Assembly (NCBI GenBank): GCA_947373775.1
Contig: CANBZE010000009.1
Span: 1-17,146, forward strand
Source: Alphaproteobacteria bacterium
Lineage (GTDB): Bacteria; Pseudomonadota; Alphaproteobacteria; Micropepsales; Micropepsaceae
Reading direction: 5' to 3'
DNA length: 17,146 nucleotides
Shown here: one piece after another, positions 1 through 7,063 of the stretch
Layout: every line of letters starts with the position of its first letter
How positions within the stretch are numbered: position 1 is the stretch's first letter
Notes under the pieces: model-generated
The model's input: only the letters and a program-made list of their open reading frames with translations
Told to the model about the DNA's origin: nothing
The model's database searches: none
Translations under genes and position numbers: made by a program

Positions 1-75
1 CAGCGAGCAGGCCACGGCCCAAAGCGCGACGCTGAAGCTGGTCGTCAGGATCTGTGTTTCGGCCGGCGAAATCAC
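1..75 (-). CDS. modB: Molybdate ABC transporter permease ModB, N-terminal fragment
   Basis: Only the first 25 codons lie in the window; the gene continues past base 1. It starts at a GTG (75-73) that overlaps the moeA stop in a GTGA tetranucleotide, indicating translational coupling. The fragment reads ISPAETQILTTSFSVALWAV after the start. This matches the usual ModB beginning: a short SPAE-type segment, then the first hydrophobic helix with a SxxVALWAV pattern. ModB is the inner-membrane permease that works with periplasmic ModA and the ATPase ModC to import molybdate. ModA is encoded nearby on the other strand (1364-2128), which supports the call. modC is expected beyond the left edge. The identification rests on 25 residues plus context. 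Confidence 0.72.
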   Translation of the reverse strand, partial: MISPAETQILTTSFSVALWAVACSL

Positions 76-1310
76 AGGCCACCCAGCGGCAGAACATCCA
101 CCAGCGCGCCCTCTTCCAGCGCCGCCGCATCGGGTGGGATGCGGATCAGGGCGTTGGCCGCGGCAAAGACGGAAATCAGGGAAGAATCCTGGTCTTCGAA
201 ACTGCGAACCATCAGGCGCGCGCCGGCATCAACATCCAGCAATCCCCGCAAATAATGTTCGCGCGGGCCGTTGGCCGGCATCGCACGGGTCAGTCGCGCC
301 TGGCGAAACGCGACACAGCGCGCGGCATCGCGGCCCAGCATCGCCTCCATCAACGGTCTCAGAAACAGATATGCGCAAACCAGGGCGGAAGATGGATTGC
401 CCGGAAGTCCCAGTACCCGGCCCTGCGGCGTCGCGCCGAACCAGGTCGGTTTTCCCGGCCGCACCGCTATTTTCTCGACAGCCAGTTCAAGGCCAAGCCG
501 CATCAGTGCCGGCCGGGCATGATCATGATCGCCAACCGACGCGCCTCCAATGACGACCAGAAGATCGCTGTTGCGCAAGCCCTCCTCCGCGGCCCGGGCG
601 ATAATGGCGGGGTCATCTCGCGCAACATCCAGGCGCTGTGCGATGCCGCCCCAGGCATGAACCAGGCCGGCGACACCATAGGTTGCGGAATCAAAAATCT
701 GGTACGGACCCGGCGCCGTGCCAGGCGCCGCCAGTTCATCGCCGCTGCACAGGATGGCGATGCGGGGACAGCGAATGACCGGCAGCGCTGCCGCGCCTGT
801 TGCGGCGGCCAATGATACTGCCACACCGTCCAGCAACCGGCCTTGCGGCAGCAGGATGGATCCGGCGGTGAAATCTCCGCCACGCGGCCGAATATTTTTT
901 CCGGGCGCCACGGCGGGCACAACCGCAAAATCGCCGTCGCGGCTTACATCTTCCTGTATGACGACCGTATCGGCGCCTTGCGGTATGGCGGCGCCCGTTG
1001 ATATCCGGATAGCGTCGCCCTCTTCACAACGACCTTCAAAACCCCGGCCGGCCGCGGACTCGCCCATGACGCGCAACTTGCCCGGCGTATCGGCACTGCG
1101 AATGGCGTACCCGTCCATTGCGGACACCGCGAAGGGCGGCTGGTCGCGCATCGCCGTAACCGCGCCGGCCAACACCCGGCCCAATGCGCCGTCCAGGTTC
1201 GCGTGTTCCGCCGCAAGCGGCTTGACCGCCGACAGCATCGCGGCGCGCGCGTCATCCACGCGCATCAAGTGTGCGCGACCGGTCTTGGCAGGCGCGGGAC
1301 TGTGTGACAC
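72..1310 (-). CDS. moeA: Molybdopterin molybdotransferase MoeA
   Basis: MoeA inserts molybdate into adenylylated molybdopterin to give active Mo-cofactor, in the cytoplasm. About 412 residues from the chosen start, close to the usual ~400-410. Visible family motifs are GGDFTAGS in the linker region, the MPT-binding GGASVGDHDHARPAL around residues 245-265, KIAVRPGKPTWFG, and GLPGNPSSALV around residue 305. The chosen start is a GTG at 1310, preceded by AGGAAAG at good spacing. The first in-frame ATG, at 1265, has no visible ribosome binding site but would also give a plausible 397-residue protein. The frame stays open up to an ATG at 1388, but that would overlap modA. The stop overlaps the modB start (GTGA), so moeA and modB form an operon transcribed away from modA. 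Confidence 0.93.
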   Translation of the reverse strand: MSHSPAPAKTGRAHLMRVDDARAAMLSAVKPLAAEHANLDGALGRVLAGAVTAMRDQPPFAVSAMDGYAIRSADTPGKLRVMGESAAGRGFEGRCEEGDAIRISTGAAIPQGADTVVIQEDVSRDGDFAVVPAVAPGKNIRPRGGDFTAGSILLPQGRLLDGVAVSLAAATGAAALPVIRCPRIAILCSGDELAAPGTAPGPYQIFDSATYGVAGLVHAWGGIAQRLDVARDDPAIIARAAEEGLRNSDLLVVIGGASVGDHDHARPALMRLGLELAVEKIAVRPGKPTWFGATPQGRVLGLPGNPSSALVCAYLFLRPLMEAMLGRDAARCVAFRQARLTRAMPANGPREHYLRGLLDVDAGARLMVRSFEDQDSSLISVFAAANALIRIPPDAAALEEGALVDVLPLGGL

Positions 1311-1321
1311 GTTCTTTCCTG

Positions 1322-1334
1322 TCGCACGATGCGA
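1322..1334. promoter_or_regulatory. Small dyad in the moeA/modA divergent spacer
   Basis: TCGCA-CGA-TGCGA is a perfect 5+3+5 dyad centred in the 53-base gap between the divergent moeA (GTG 1310) and modA (TTG 1364) starts. Its position fits a shared operator. It does not resemble the known ModE site, which is built around TATA-rich halves. No convincing -35/-10 pair was found in the gap. It may be chance. Confidence 0.2.
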
Positions 1335-1363
1335 TCTTGAAACGCTAAGCCGCGAGGGTCGCC

Positions 1364-2128
1364 TTGTCCACCAATCGCCGCGCGGCACTGCTGGGAACGC
1401 TGGCGCTGCTTATGCAGCCCTGTATTGCCGTCGCCCAGCCTGTCGCCACCGTCACGGTTTTCGCCGCAGCCTCGCTTACCGACAGCCTCACGGCCGTGGC
1501 CGACGCCTATAAAGCCAAAACGGGCATCACGGTCACCTTGTCGTTCGGCGCATCCTCGACTTTGGCCCGCCAGATCGACCAGGGCGCCCGGGCAGACATC
1601 TTTCTGTCAGCCGATACCGACTGGATGGATTTCCTGCAAAGGAACGGCCTTGTTGCCGGCCGCAAGTATCTGTTGGGCAACCGGTTGGTCTTGATAGCGG
1701 CGATGAACAGCAAAGCCGCGCCCCGAATTGCCCCGCATTTCGATCTGGCCGGCGCTCTGGGTGATGGACGCCTTGCCCTGGCCGATCCCGCCTCCGTGCC
1801 CGCCGGAAAATACGCCAAGGCGGCGCTGACCAGCCTGGGCGTATGGGACAGCGTAGCGTCCAAAGTGGCGCCGGCGGAGAATGTTCGCGTGGCGCTGGAA
1901 TATGTCGCGCGCGGCGAAGCCCCTTTCGGCATTGTCTATGCCACCGATGCCAGGGTCTCGCCGTCGGTCAAGGTCGTGGGCATCTTTCCCGAGGGCAGTC
2001 ACGCACCCATCACATACCCGGTGGCGCTGACCAAAAGCGCCTCCCCCGCGGCCAAGGATTTTCTGGTGTTTCTGAGCGGCAGTTCCGCGCGGGCGATATT
2101 CCGGCGCGCCGGTTTCACGCCGCGCTAG
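1364..2128 (+). CDS. modA: Molybdate-binding periplasmic protein ModA
   Basis: Substrate-binding protein of the molybdate ABC importer, acting in the periplasm. The 254 residues begin with a basic NRR segment and a hydrophobic stretch, with a probable cleavage site at AVA-QP near residue 24. The twin arginines loosely resemble a Tat signal, but the fit is weak. The mature part shows ModA family motifs: [11 protein letters not shown] near the new N terminus, [18 protein letters not shown] near residues 60-75, and [10 protein letters not shown]. The start is TTG, supported by GAGGG five bases upstream (1354-1358); no in-frame ATG gives the signal peptide. It is transcribed divergently from moeA-modB, so the usual modABC order is split. 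The stop codon overlaps the convergent moaC stop within CTAG (2125-2128). Confidence 0.93.
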   Translation: MSTNRRAALLGTLALLMQPCIAVAQPVATVTVFAAASLTDSLTAVADAYKAKTGITVTLSFGASSTLARQIDQGARADIFLSADTDWMDFLQRNGLVAGRKYLLGNRLVLIAAMNSKAAPRIAPHFDLAGALGDGRLALADPASVPAGKYAKAALTSLGVWDSVASKVAPAENVRVALEYVARGEAPFGIVYATDARVSPSVKVVGIFPEGSHAPITYPVALTKSASPAAKDFLVFLSGSSARAIFRRAGFTPR

Positions 2129-2607
2129 CGCGGACGGCGATAGTCGCCCGATGCGCCACCGGTCTTTTCCAGCAGGGTAATGCCCTCGATCACCATCGCG
2201 CGGTCTGATGCCTTGAGCATGTCATAGATGGTCAGGCAGGCGACCGACACCGCGGTCAGGGCTTCCATTTCCACGCCCGTCTGTCCGCTGGTCCTGGCGC
2301 GGGCCGTCACCACAAGCGCGCTGGCGGCATCATCCGGGGCAATCTCCACTTTTACGCTGCTGAGCACGACCTGGTGGCACAGCGGGATCAGTTCGGAGGT
2401 GCGCTTGGCAGCCATGATGCCGGCGAATTCCGCCGCCGCGCGAACACTGCCCTTTTTGGAATCGCCCGCCAGAGCCTGTTTCAGGGTCTGCGGCGTCATG
2501 CGAACACGGCCCTCGGCCACAGCCTCACGCGTCGTTACCGCCTTGTGCGACACATCCACCATGCGGGCGTGGCCGGCCTCGTCAAGATGCGTGAGATCGT
2601 CCGGCAT
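2125..2607 (-). CDS. moaC: Cyclic pyranopterin monophosphate synthase MoaC
   Basis: MoaC converts the MoaA product 3',8-cyclo-GTP into cyclic pyranopterin monophosphate. The 160-residue length is normal. Motifs are [18 protein letters not shown] near residue 16, then [20 protein letters not shown] followed by ELIPLCHQV in the middle, and [20 protein letters not shown] near the C terminus. These include the conserved lysines, histidine and glutamates of the active site. The ATG directly follows the moaB stop (TAGATG), with AGGAGAG just upstream inside the end of moaB. It is the last gene of the moaA-D-E-B-C operon and meets modA tail to tail. Confidence 0.96.
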   Translation of the reverse strand: MPDDLTHLDEAGHARMVDVSHKAVTTREAVAEGRVRMTPQTLKQALAGDSKKGSVRAAAEFAGIMAAKRTSELIPLCHQVVLSSVKVEIAPDDAASALVVTARARTSGQTGVEMEALTAVSVACLTIYDMLKASDRAMVIEGITLLEKTGGASGDYRRPR

Positions 2608-3156
2608 CTAACTCTCCTGAAAGCGCGCGATCAATTCCGCCAGGTTGCAGGGTCGATGGCGGCTGTCGAGCTGCCAGCGGATGACGCGGTCCCAGCCATC
2701 CTTGCAGGCGCCGTTTGATCCGGGCAGGCAAAAGATGAGCGTGCCCTTCGCCAACCCCGCGCAAGCGCGGCTCTGCATGGTGGACAGTCCCACGGTCTGG
2801 AAGCTGGTCATGTGCCAGACCGTCTCAAAGCCTTCGATGGCCTTGTCGAACAGGGGGCGCACCGCTTCGGGTGTCACATCGCGGCCCGTCAGGCCCGTGC
2901 CGCCGGTGGAAATCACCACATCCACGGCCGGATCGCCGATCCAGGTTTTCATCTGCGCCTGGATTTCGGCCACATCGTCCTTGACCATGGCGCGGCCCGA
3001 CAGCGTATGGCCGCTGGCCGTTACGCGATCCGCCAGCAGCCTGCCTGACGTGTCGCTTTCCTCATCGCGCGTATCGGACACCGTCAGCACGGCGATCCCG
3101 AGGGGGCGGAACACGATGCTGTCGTCAAGCCGTCCGCCGCCTGGTGGTTTGTGCAT
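2608..3156 (-). CDS. moaB: Molybdenum cofactor biosynthesis protein MoaB (MogA/MoaB family)
   Basis: About 182 residues. The family adenylylates molybdopterin before MoeA inserts molybdate. The conserved TGGTGLTGRDVTPEAV lies in the middle, followed by MTSFQTVGLSTMQSRACAGL and LPGSNGACKDGW near residue 150, which fits MoaB better than MogA. The chosen ATG at 3156 is five bases after the moaE stop (TGA-GCAAT-ATG). The frame is open upstream to 3258, but that would run deep into moaE. A weak GAG sits before the start, so translation probably depends on coupling to moaE. No separate mogA is present in the window, so MoaB may serve that step here (inference). Confidence 0.92.
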   Translation of the reverse strand: MHKPPGGGRLDDSIVFRPLGIAVLTVSDTRDEESDTSGRLLADRVTASGHTLSGRAMVKDDVAEIQAQMKTWIGDPAVDVVISTGGTGLTGRDVTPEAVRPLFDKAIEGFETVWHMTSFQTVGLSTMQSRACAGLAKGTLIFCLPGSNGACKDGWDRVIRWQLDSRHRPCNLAELIARFQES

Positions 3157-3161
3157 ATTGC

Positions 3162-3623
3162 TCAAGGAGATTTTCCTTCTGCTTCGGCACGGCGCGCCCG
3201 GTCTTCGGCGCGCGGCTCGATCCATTGCGCGCCCTTTGCGCCCGTTTCCTTTTTCCACAAAGGCGCGTCGGTCTTGAGATAGTCCATCAAGACGCGCACC
3301 GCATCAAAGGCATTGGCGCGGTGATGCGACAGGGCCGCCACCAGCACGATCGCCTCGCCCGGCGCGATATCGCCCACCCGGTGCACAACCAGGATGTCGG
3401 GACAGGCAAATCGCGCCGCAACATCCTGCGCCAGCCGCGCAATTTCCTTCTCGGTAAACCCGGCATAATGATCGATATGGAGCTGGCGCACCGCCACGCC
3501 TTCATTGTTGTCCCGGCAAAGCCCGACGAAACTGACCAGGGCGCCCATCTGGGCGCGGCCGGCGACAAACGCAGCTTCCTCGCGCTGTGGATCGAATGGC
3601 TGGCTGGTCAGGCGGACCTGCAT
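3162..3623 (-). CDS. moaE: Molybdopterin synthase catalytic subunit MoaE
   Basis: Large subunit of molybdopterin synthase, which converts cyclic pyranopterin monophosphate to molybdopterin using thiocarboxylated MoaD as sulfur donor. The 153-residue length is typical. Visible are ALVSFVGLCRDNNEG near residue 28, HRVGDIAPGEAIVLVAALS near residue 81, HHRANAFDA, and the active-site segment MDYLKTDAPLWKKE with its conserved lysines near residues 115-125. The FVGLCRDNN segment has Leu-Cys where many homologues have a basic or aliphatic pair. The ATG directly abuts the moaD stop (TGAATG), so the two subunits are translationally coupled. Confidence 0.96.
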   Translation of the reverse strand: MQVRLTSQPFDPQREEAAFVAGRAQMGALVSFVGLCRDNNEGVAVRQLHIDHYAGFTEKEIARLAQDVAARFACPDILVVHRVGDIAPGEAIVLVAALSHHRANAFDAVRVLMDYLKTDAPLWKKETGAKGAQWIEPRAEDRARRAEAEGKSP

Positions 3624-3875
3624 TCAGCCCCCGCTCATCGGCGGCAGAAACGCAATCTCGTCATTCTGCGCGATGGGCAGCGAAAAATCGCGCACCACCG
3701 ACTGGTTGACGACGTATTGCACCTGTGTGGCCGCCATCGCGCTGCCCAAATCCGGGTCGCGGCGAGCAATCCAGTCCTTCAACTCCGCCAGCGTGCCGAC
3801 GTCTGCCGGCAACGCGACCTCCGCATCCTCTCGCGCCAGGCCGCGAAGCTTTCCCAGGAAAACCAGCTTGACCAT
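3624..3875 (-). CDS. moaD: Molybdopterin synthase sulfur carrier subunit MoaD
   Basis: Small ubiquitin-like subunit of molybdopterin synthase, 83 residues, the usual size. It ends in the diagnostic Gly-Gly (PPMSGG), which is adenylylated and converted to a thiocarboxylate. MVKLVFLGKLRGLAR at the start and DEIAFLPPMSGG at the end fit the ThiS/MoaD fold. The ATG directly follows the moaA stop (TAGATG) and the stop abuts the moaE ATG. The activating enzyme (MoeB type) is not in this window. Confidence 0.95.
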   Translation of the reverse strand: MVKLVFLGKLRGLAREDAEVALPADVGTLAELKDWIARRDPDLGSAMAATQVQYVVNQSVVRDFSLPIAQNDEIAFLPPMSGG

Positions 3876-4895
3876 CTAGCCGCCCGTTACCGACATATGA
3901 CGCGCGACAGCGGGCTCGGCGCCACGCACTGGAACAAGAAAATCATGCGACTTCGGCTTGGCGTCCAACGCACGATCGATGGCAGCATTCAGCGGCCCGT
4001 CGTCTGAGGAAAGGCGCAAAGGCTCCCGCAGATCCACCGCCGCATTCTGGCCCAGGCACATATAGAGCGTGCCCGTGCAGGTGACACGCACCCGGTTGCA
4101 GCTGTCGCAGAAATTGTGGCTGAGGGGCGTGATGAAACCCAGCTTGCCGCCGGTCTCGGCAACATGGACATACCGCGCGGGGCCGCCGCTGCGTTCCGGC
4201 AAATCGGTCAGGGACCAATAGGCTGACAAATCCTGGCGCACGGATGCAAGCGACAGGAACTGGTCGGTGCGGTCTTCGCCGATGGCGCCCAGCGGCATCG
4301 CCTCGATCAAGGTCAGGTCCATGCCGCCGCGATGCGCCCACTGGATCAGGGCGGGCAACTCGGCCGCATTGTCGCGTTTCAGCGCGACCGTGTTGATCTT
4401 GACCCGCAGTCCCGCATCCAGCGCTGCGGAAATGCCGTCCAGCACCTGGGGCAGCACGTCGCCGCGCGCGATGCGAGCAAAGGTGGCACGATCCAGGCTG
4501 TCGAGCGAGACATTGACGCGGCGCACGCCGGCCTTGGCCAGGCCGGCGGCGAATTCGCGCAAGCGCACGCCGTTGGTGGTGAGGGTCAGCTCGTCCAGTG
4601 CGCCGTTTTGCAAATGGCGCGACAGGCCGCGCACCAGGTCCATCACGCCGCGCCGCATCAGGGGTTCCCCGCCGGTGAGGCGCAGCCGGCGCACCCCACG
4701 CCGCACAAAGGCGGTGCAAAGCCGATCAAGCTCCTCCAGCGTCAGGAGCTCCGCCTTCGGAAGAAACTCCATATCCTCGCTCATGCAATAGACGCAGCGA
4801 AGGTTGCAGCGGTCGGTTAGGGAGACACGCACATAATCCACCCGGCGGCCAAAACGGTCGATCAGGCGCGGCTGGTCTGAGGAGGCATGATGCAT
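3876..4895 (-). CDS. moaA: GTP 3',8-cyclase MoaA (radical SAM)
   Basis: First step of molybdopterin synthesis: radical-SAM cyclisation of GTP. 339 residues. The SAM iron-sulfur cluster motif CNLRCVYC gives cysteines at about 30, 34 and 37, preceded by [22 protein letters not shown] follows near residue 80. The second cluster shows as [12 protein letters not shown] near residues 262-273 with the third cysteine downstream. The protein ends in VTGG, the conserved MoaA Gly-Gly tail. The ATG at 4895 has GAGGA six bases upstream. A longer frame reaches 4946 but has no better start. It heads the moaA-D-E-B-C operon and diverges from nasT. Confidence 0.96.
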   Translation of the reverse strand: MHHASSDQPRLIDRFGRRVDYVRVSLTDRCNLRCVYCMSEDMEFLPKAELLTLEELDRLCTAFVRRGVRRLRLTGGEPLMRRGVMDLVRGLSRHLQNGALDELTLTTNGVRLREFAAGLAKAGVRRVNVSLDSLDRATFARIARGDVLPQVLDGISAALDAGLRVKINTVALKRDNAAELPALIQWAHRGGMDLTLIEAMPLGAIGEDRTDQFLSLASVRQDLSAYWSLTDLPERSGGPARYVHVAETGGKLGFITPLSHNFCDSCNRVRVTCTGTLYMCLGQNAAVDLREPLRLSSDDGPLNAAIDRALDAKPKSHDFLVPVRGAEPAVARHMSVTGG

Positions 4896-4966
4896 TGCGC
4901 ATCCTCTATAAGCGATTAGGTCCTCGCGAAAAAGGTGGGTTGTCACCGGACGCCATTGCCGGGTGC

Positions 4967-4994
4967 CGGGACCGATTGCCGCTGAACGGTCCCG
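4967..4994. promoter_or_regulatory. Inverted repeat in the moaA/nasT divergent spacer
   Basis: CGGGACCG (4967-4974) and CGGTCCCG (4987-4994) form a perfect 8-base inverted repeat with a 12-base loop. CGGGACC occurs again at 5004-5010 and can pair instead with GGTCCCG (4988-4994) around a 9-base loop, so two structures are mutually exclusive. The element lies 40 bases before the nasT start and upstream of moaA on the other strand. It could be an operator or a leader structure of nasT. The loops are not the six-base ANTAR type. Confidence 0.35.
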
Positions 4995-5034
4995 CCCATT
5001 TCCCGGGACCAGCGTGCATGTCTATAGTCGGGCC

Positions 5035-5619
5035 ATGTCCCTCACCATCCTGCTGATCGATACCGAGGAGGAACGCGCGCGGGCGCTGGAGGAAAAACTG
5101 CTTGAATCCGGCTTCGCGCGGGTGTTGCGGGCCCAGGGTCCCGACCTTGGCGCCATTGTGGAACGCGAGCATCCCGACCTTGTCATCATAGACATGGCCC
5201 TGCCCGACCGCGACGCGCTGGAGGATATACGCGCCATCTCGTCGGGCCGGCCCATCGTGATGTTCGCGGGAACCGACGATCCCGCCTTTGTCCGGGAGGC
5301 GATTGCGGCCGGGGTATGTTCCTACAATCTTTCCGGCGTCGCGCTGGCCGATCTCAAACCCATCATGACCTCCGCAATTGCCCTGTTTCAGCGGTACAGG
5401 CATGTCGAAACCGAACTCGCGGCCGCCAACGCGTTGCTGGACGAACGCCGCAAGCTCGAACGGGCCAAGGCGATCCTGATGAAGGACAAGCGCATGACGG
5501 AGCCGGAAGCTTATCGCTGGTTGCAGAAAAAGGCGATGAACGAAAGCCGCAAGCTGTCCCAGATCGTCGAGGATTTCGTCAGGGCGCACCAGGATGCCCA
5601 ACGGGAGGTCAAGCCATGA
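5035..5619 (+). CDS. nasT: Nitrate-responsive RNA-binding regulator NasT (ANTAR domain)
   Basis: 194 residues. The N-terminal half is a receiver-like fold (SLTILLID, then DLVIIDMALPDRD with Asp near residue 53). The usual receiver lysine region reads CSYNLSGV and lacks the Lys-Pro, so it is a pseudo-receiver. A coiled segment (ETELAAANALLDERRKLERA) leads into the C-terminal ANTAR domain, AKAILMKDKRMTEPEAYRWL followed by QKKAMNESRKLS, about residues 138-185. Known role: in nitrate or nitrite NasS releases NasT, which then binds paired hairpins in nitrate-assimilation leaders. The ATG at 5035 has only a poor ribosome binding site. TATAGT at 5023-5028 sits seven bases before it, so a leaderless or very short 5' end is possible. 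The stop overlaps nasS in ATGA. Confidence 0.94.
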   Translation: MSLTILLIDTEEERARALEEKLLESGFARVLRAQGPDLGAIVEREHPDLVIIDMALPDRDALEDIRAISSGRPIVMFAGTDDPAFVREAIAAGVCSYNLSGVALADLKPIMTSAIALFQRYRHVETELAAANALLDERRKLERAKAILMKDKRMTEPEAYRWLQKKAMNESRKLSQIVEDFVRAHQDAQREVKP

Positions 5620-6803
5620 GTGATATTGTGAGCCTGGAGGCGCGCAAGTCCGAGCCCAGGTTGCGCATCGGCATCCTGCGGCTAACCGATTCCGCCCCCG
5701 TCATCGCGGCGCAGGAGTTCGGCTATTTCGCCGATGAAGGCGTGGATGTGGAGCTGATAACCGAGCCGTCCTGGGCCAATATCGCCGACAAATTGTCCTT
5801 TGGTTTTCTTGATGCGGCGGTCATCGTGCCGCCCCTGGTTTTTGCGATTGAACTGGGACTGCGCGGCATCAGCCAGTCCTTGATCGTGCCCTGCGGCATT
5901 TCACTGGGCGGCAATACCGTGACTCTGGAGCGGGGATTGGCGGCGCGGGTGCGCGATGCCGCGCAAAGCCTGTCCATGCCGCAGGCGCTTGCCGCCGAGA
6001 TTCGCGGGCGCGACGCGCCTTTGCCGCTGGGAATCGTGCACGCCTATTCCACACACAATCTGCTGCTGCGCTACTGGTTGGCGAGCGGCTGCATCGACGT
6101 GACGCGCGACGTGAAATTCACGGTGGTGCCGCCCGCGCGTGCGGTGGATGCGCTGGCATCCGGCCAGATCGCCGGCTTCTGCGCCGGCGCGCCCTGGGGC
6201 GAAGTTGCGGCCCGCGCCGCCGTGGGCACGACGGTCGCCACATCCGACGACATATGGCGGAACGCCCCGGAAAAGGTTTTCGCCGTGCGCAGGCGCTGGG
6301 CCGATGACAATCCGGAAGGCCTGAAAGGCGCGATGCGCGCCCTGCTGCGCGCAGCCCAGTTCTGCGACGCGCCGGAAAACGCCTCTTACAGCGCGGTACT
6401 GCTGTCGCGGCACAAATACCTGGACACCGACAGCCATGCCATTCTCGCCTCGCTGCCGGGCGGCGCGGTCACGTCGCAAAATCTGTCGCGCTTCTGGCGC
6501 CATGCCGCCACCTTCCCCTGGCGCAGCCACGCCAACTGGTTCCTGCAGCAAATGGCCCGCTGGAACCTGATCGACAGTGGTCTGGATCACGCCGCGCTGG
6601 CGGCAAGGGTCTATCGCCCCGACATCTACCGCGGCGTGGCTGGCGCGATGGGATTGGCCGCACCCCTGGCTGACAGCAAGGTGGAAGGGGCGCATGACCA
6701 GAACTGGACCTTGGACGCCGTTCCGGGGCCCATTGCGATGGGGCCTGACCTTTTCTGCGATGGCGCGGTGTTCCAGCACGAGTCGGCCCCGGTCGCCCAA
6801 TAG
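5616..6803 (+). CDS. nasS: Nitrate/nitrite sensor protein NasS
   Basis: 395 residues, related to the NrtA/CmpA substrate-binding proteins but without a signal peptide, as expected for the cytoplasmic sensor that holds NasT inactive when nitrate is absent. Visible are LRIGILRLTDSAPVIAAQEF and FGYFADEGVDVELI at the N terminus, then SWANIADKLSFGFLDAAVI, PCGISLGGNTVTLERGL, and VVPPARAVDALASGQIAGF with CAGAPWGE in the middle, all typical of the NrtA-like fold. The ATG lies in an ATGA overlap with nasT and has GGGAGG upstream (5603-5608). The sensor and its partner are thus made at a coupled ratio. The next gene downstream is separated by the 265-base leader. Confidence 0.93.
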   Translation: MSDIVSLEARKSEPRLRIGILRLTDSAPVIAAQEFGYFADEGVDVELITEPSWANIADKLSFGFLDAAVIVPPLVFAIELGLRGISQSLIVPCGISLGGNTVTLERGLAARVRDAAQSLSMPQALAAEIRGRDAPLPLGIVHAYSTHNLLLRYWLASGCIDVTRDVKFTVVPPARAVDALASGQIAGFCAGAPWGEVAARAAVGTTVATSDDIWRNAPEKVFAVRRRWADDNPEGLKGAMRALLRAAQFCDAPENASYSAVLLSRHKYLDTDSHAILASLPGGAVTSQNLSRFWRHAATFPWRSHANWFLQQMARWNLIDSGLDHAALAARVYRPDIYRGVAGAMGLAAPLADSKVEGAHDQNWTLDAVPGPIAMGPDLFCDGAVFQHESAPVAQ

Positions 6804-6833
6804 ATTGGCGCGATGCACAATTATTAGTCGGTA

Positions 6834-6853
6834 CCGTCCTTAACAGCGGACGG
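6834..6853 (+). terminator. Possible weak terminator after nasS
   Basis: CCGTCC (6834-6839) and GGACGG (6848-6853) form a six-pair stem with an eight-base loop, 30 bases after the nasS stop. The nearest T-run (TTTTT, 6863-6867) begins nine bases beyond the stem, too far for a classic intrinsic terminator. It may end nasTS transcription, or only be a leader stem. Confidence 0.3.
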
Positions 6854-6871
6854 ATGGCCACGTTTTTCGGC

Positions 6872-6898
6872 ATATTTCTGTCGAATTCGGCCAAATAT
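6872..6898. promoter_or_regulatory. AT-rich imperfect palindrome, possible operator
   Basis: ATATTT (6872-6877) and AAATAT (6893-6898) flank the perfect palindrome CGAATTCG (6882-6889), making a 27-base imperfect dyad in the AT-rich part of the leader. The position fits a transcription factor site or a promoter region of the nitrate operon. It matches no FNR or NtrC consensus that I recognise; only an isolated TGCAC lies nearby at 6907-6911. Confidence 0.35.
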
Positions 6899-6949
6899 CG
6901 ATTTATTGCACTTGCGAGAAACCAGTAATTGCGTTGCCATGAGCCATGT

Positions 6950-6968
6950 TCTGGGCCGAGTCCCCAGA
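6950..6968 (+). promoter_or_regulatory. Leader hairpin with a seven-base loop
   Basis: TCTGGG (6950-6955) pairs with CCCAGA (6963-6968) around CCGAGTC. It lies one base before the first ANTAR-type hairpin. TGGGCC (6952-6957) can alternatively pair with GGCCCA (6983-6988), which would break both this hairpin and the next one. The loop lacks the A1/G4 signature, so it is not itself called a NasT site. Confidence 0.4.
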
Positions 6969-6969
6969 C

Positions 6970-6987
6970 GGGTCCAAGGACGGGCCC
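6970..6987 (+). promoter_or_regulatory. ANTAR-target hairpin 1 (probable NasT binding site)
   Basis: GGGTCC (6970-6975) pairs with GGGCCC (6982-6987) through six pairs, one of them a G-U, closing the six-base loop AAGGAC with A at loop position 1 and G at position 4. That is the defining feature of ANTAR-protein RNA targets. A small stem (ATCGC-GCTGA-GCGAT, 6988-7002) follows directly and may stack on it. Confidence 0.65.
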
Positions 6988-7015
6988 ATCGCGCTGAGCG
7001 ATTTATCGAAAACCC

Positions 7016-7035
7016 GCGAGCCAATGGCGGTTCGC
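7016..7035 (+). promoter_or_regulatory. ANTAR-target hairpin 2 (probable NasT binding site)
   Basis: GCGAGCC (7016-7022) pairs with GGTTCGC (7029-7035) through seven pairs, one of them a G-U, around the six-base loop AATGGC, again with A1 and G4. It lies 28 bases after hairpin 1. Its 3' arm is also needed by the competing hairpin 7029-7063, so formation of one excludes the other. Confidence 0.68.
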
Positions 7036-7063
7036 ATGTGGCGCTGATGGCGCCCAGCGAGCC
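7029..7063 (+). promoter_or_regulatory. Ribosome-binding-site-masking hairpin before narK
   Basis: GGTTCGC (7029-7035) pairs with GCGAGCC (7057-7063). The stem continues as TG/CA (7037-7038 with 7055-7056) and GGCGC/GCGCC (7040-7044 with 7050-7054), capped by TGATG. That gives 14 pairs with single-base bulges at 7036 and 7039. The masked GAG (7059-7061) is the likely ribosome binding site, seven bases before the ATG at 7069. GCGAGCCA at 7057-7064 is a direct repeat of 7016-7023, so both copies compete for the same partner strand. No U-tract follows, arguing against a terminator. Confidence 0.6.

Noticed and set aside
1311..1363. ModE operator between moeA and modA
   Set aside because: The spacer has no TATA-rich ModE-like halves; only a short TCGCA-CGA-TGCGA dyad is present.
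6854..6928. A 24-codon frame (MATFFGIFLSNSAKYRF...) in the narK leader, possible leader peptide
   Set aside because: The ribosome binding site is poor (GGA only three bases before the ATG), the composition follows the AT-rich patch, and no regulatory codon run is present. Kept only as a note.
6804..6960. Sigma-54/NtrC promoter for the nitrate operon
   Set aside because: No GG-N10-GC element was found in this stretch, and only a single TGCAC half-site is present, without its partner.
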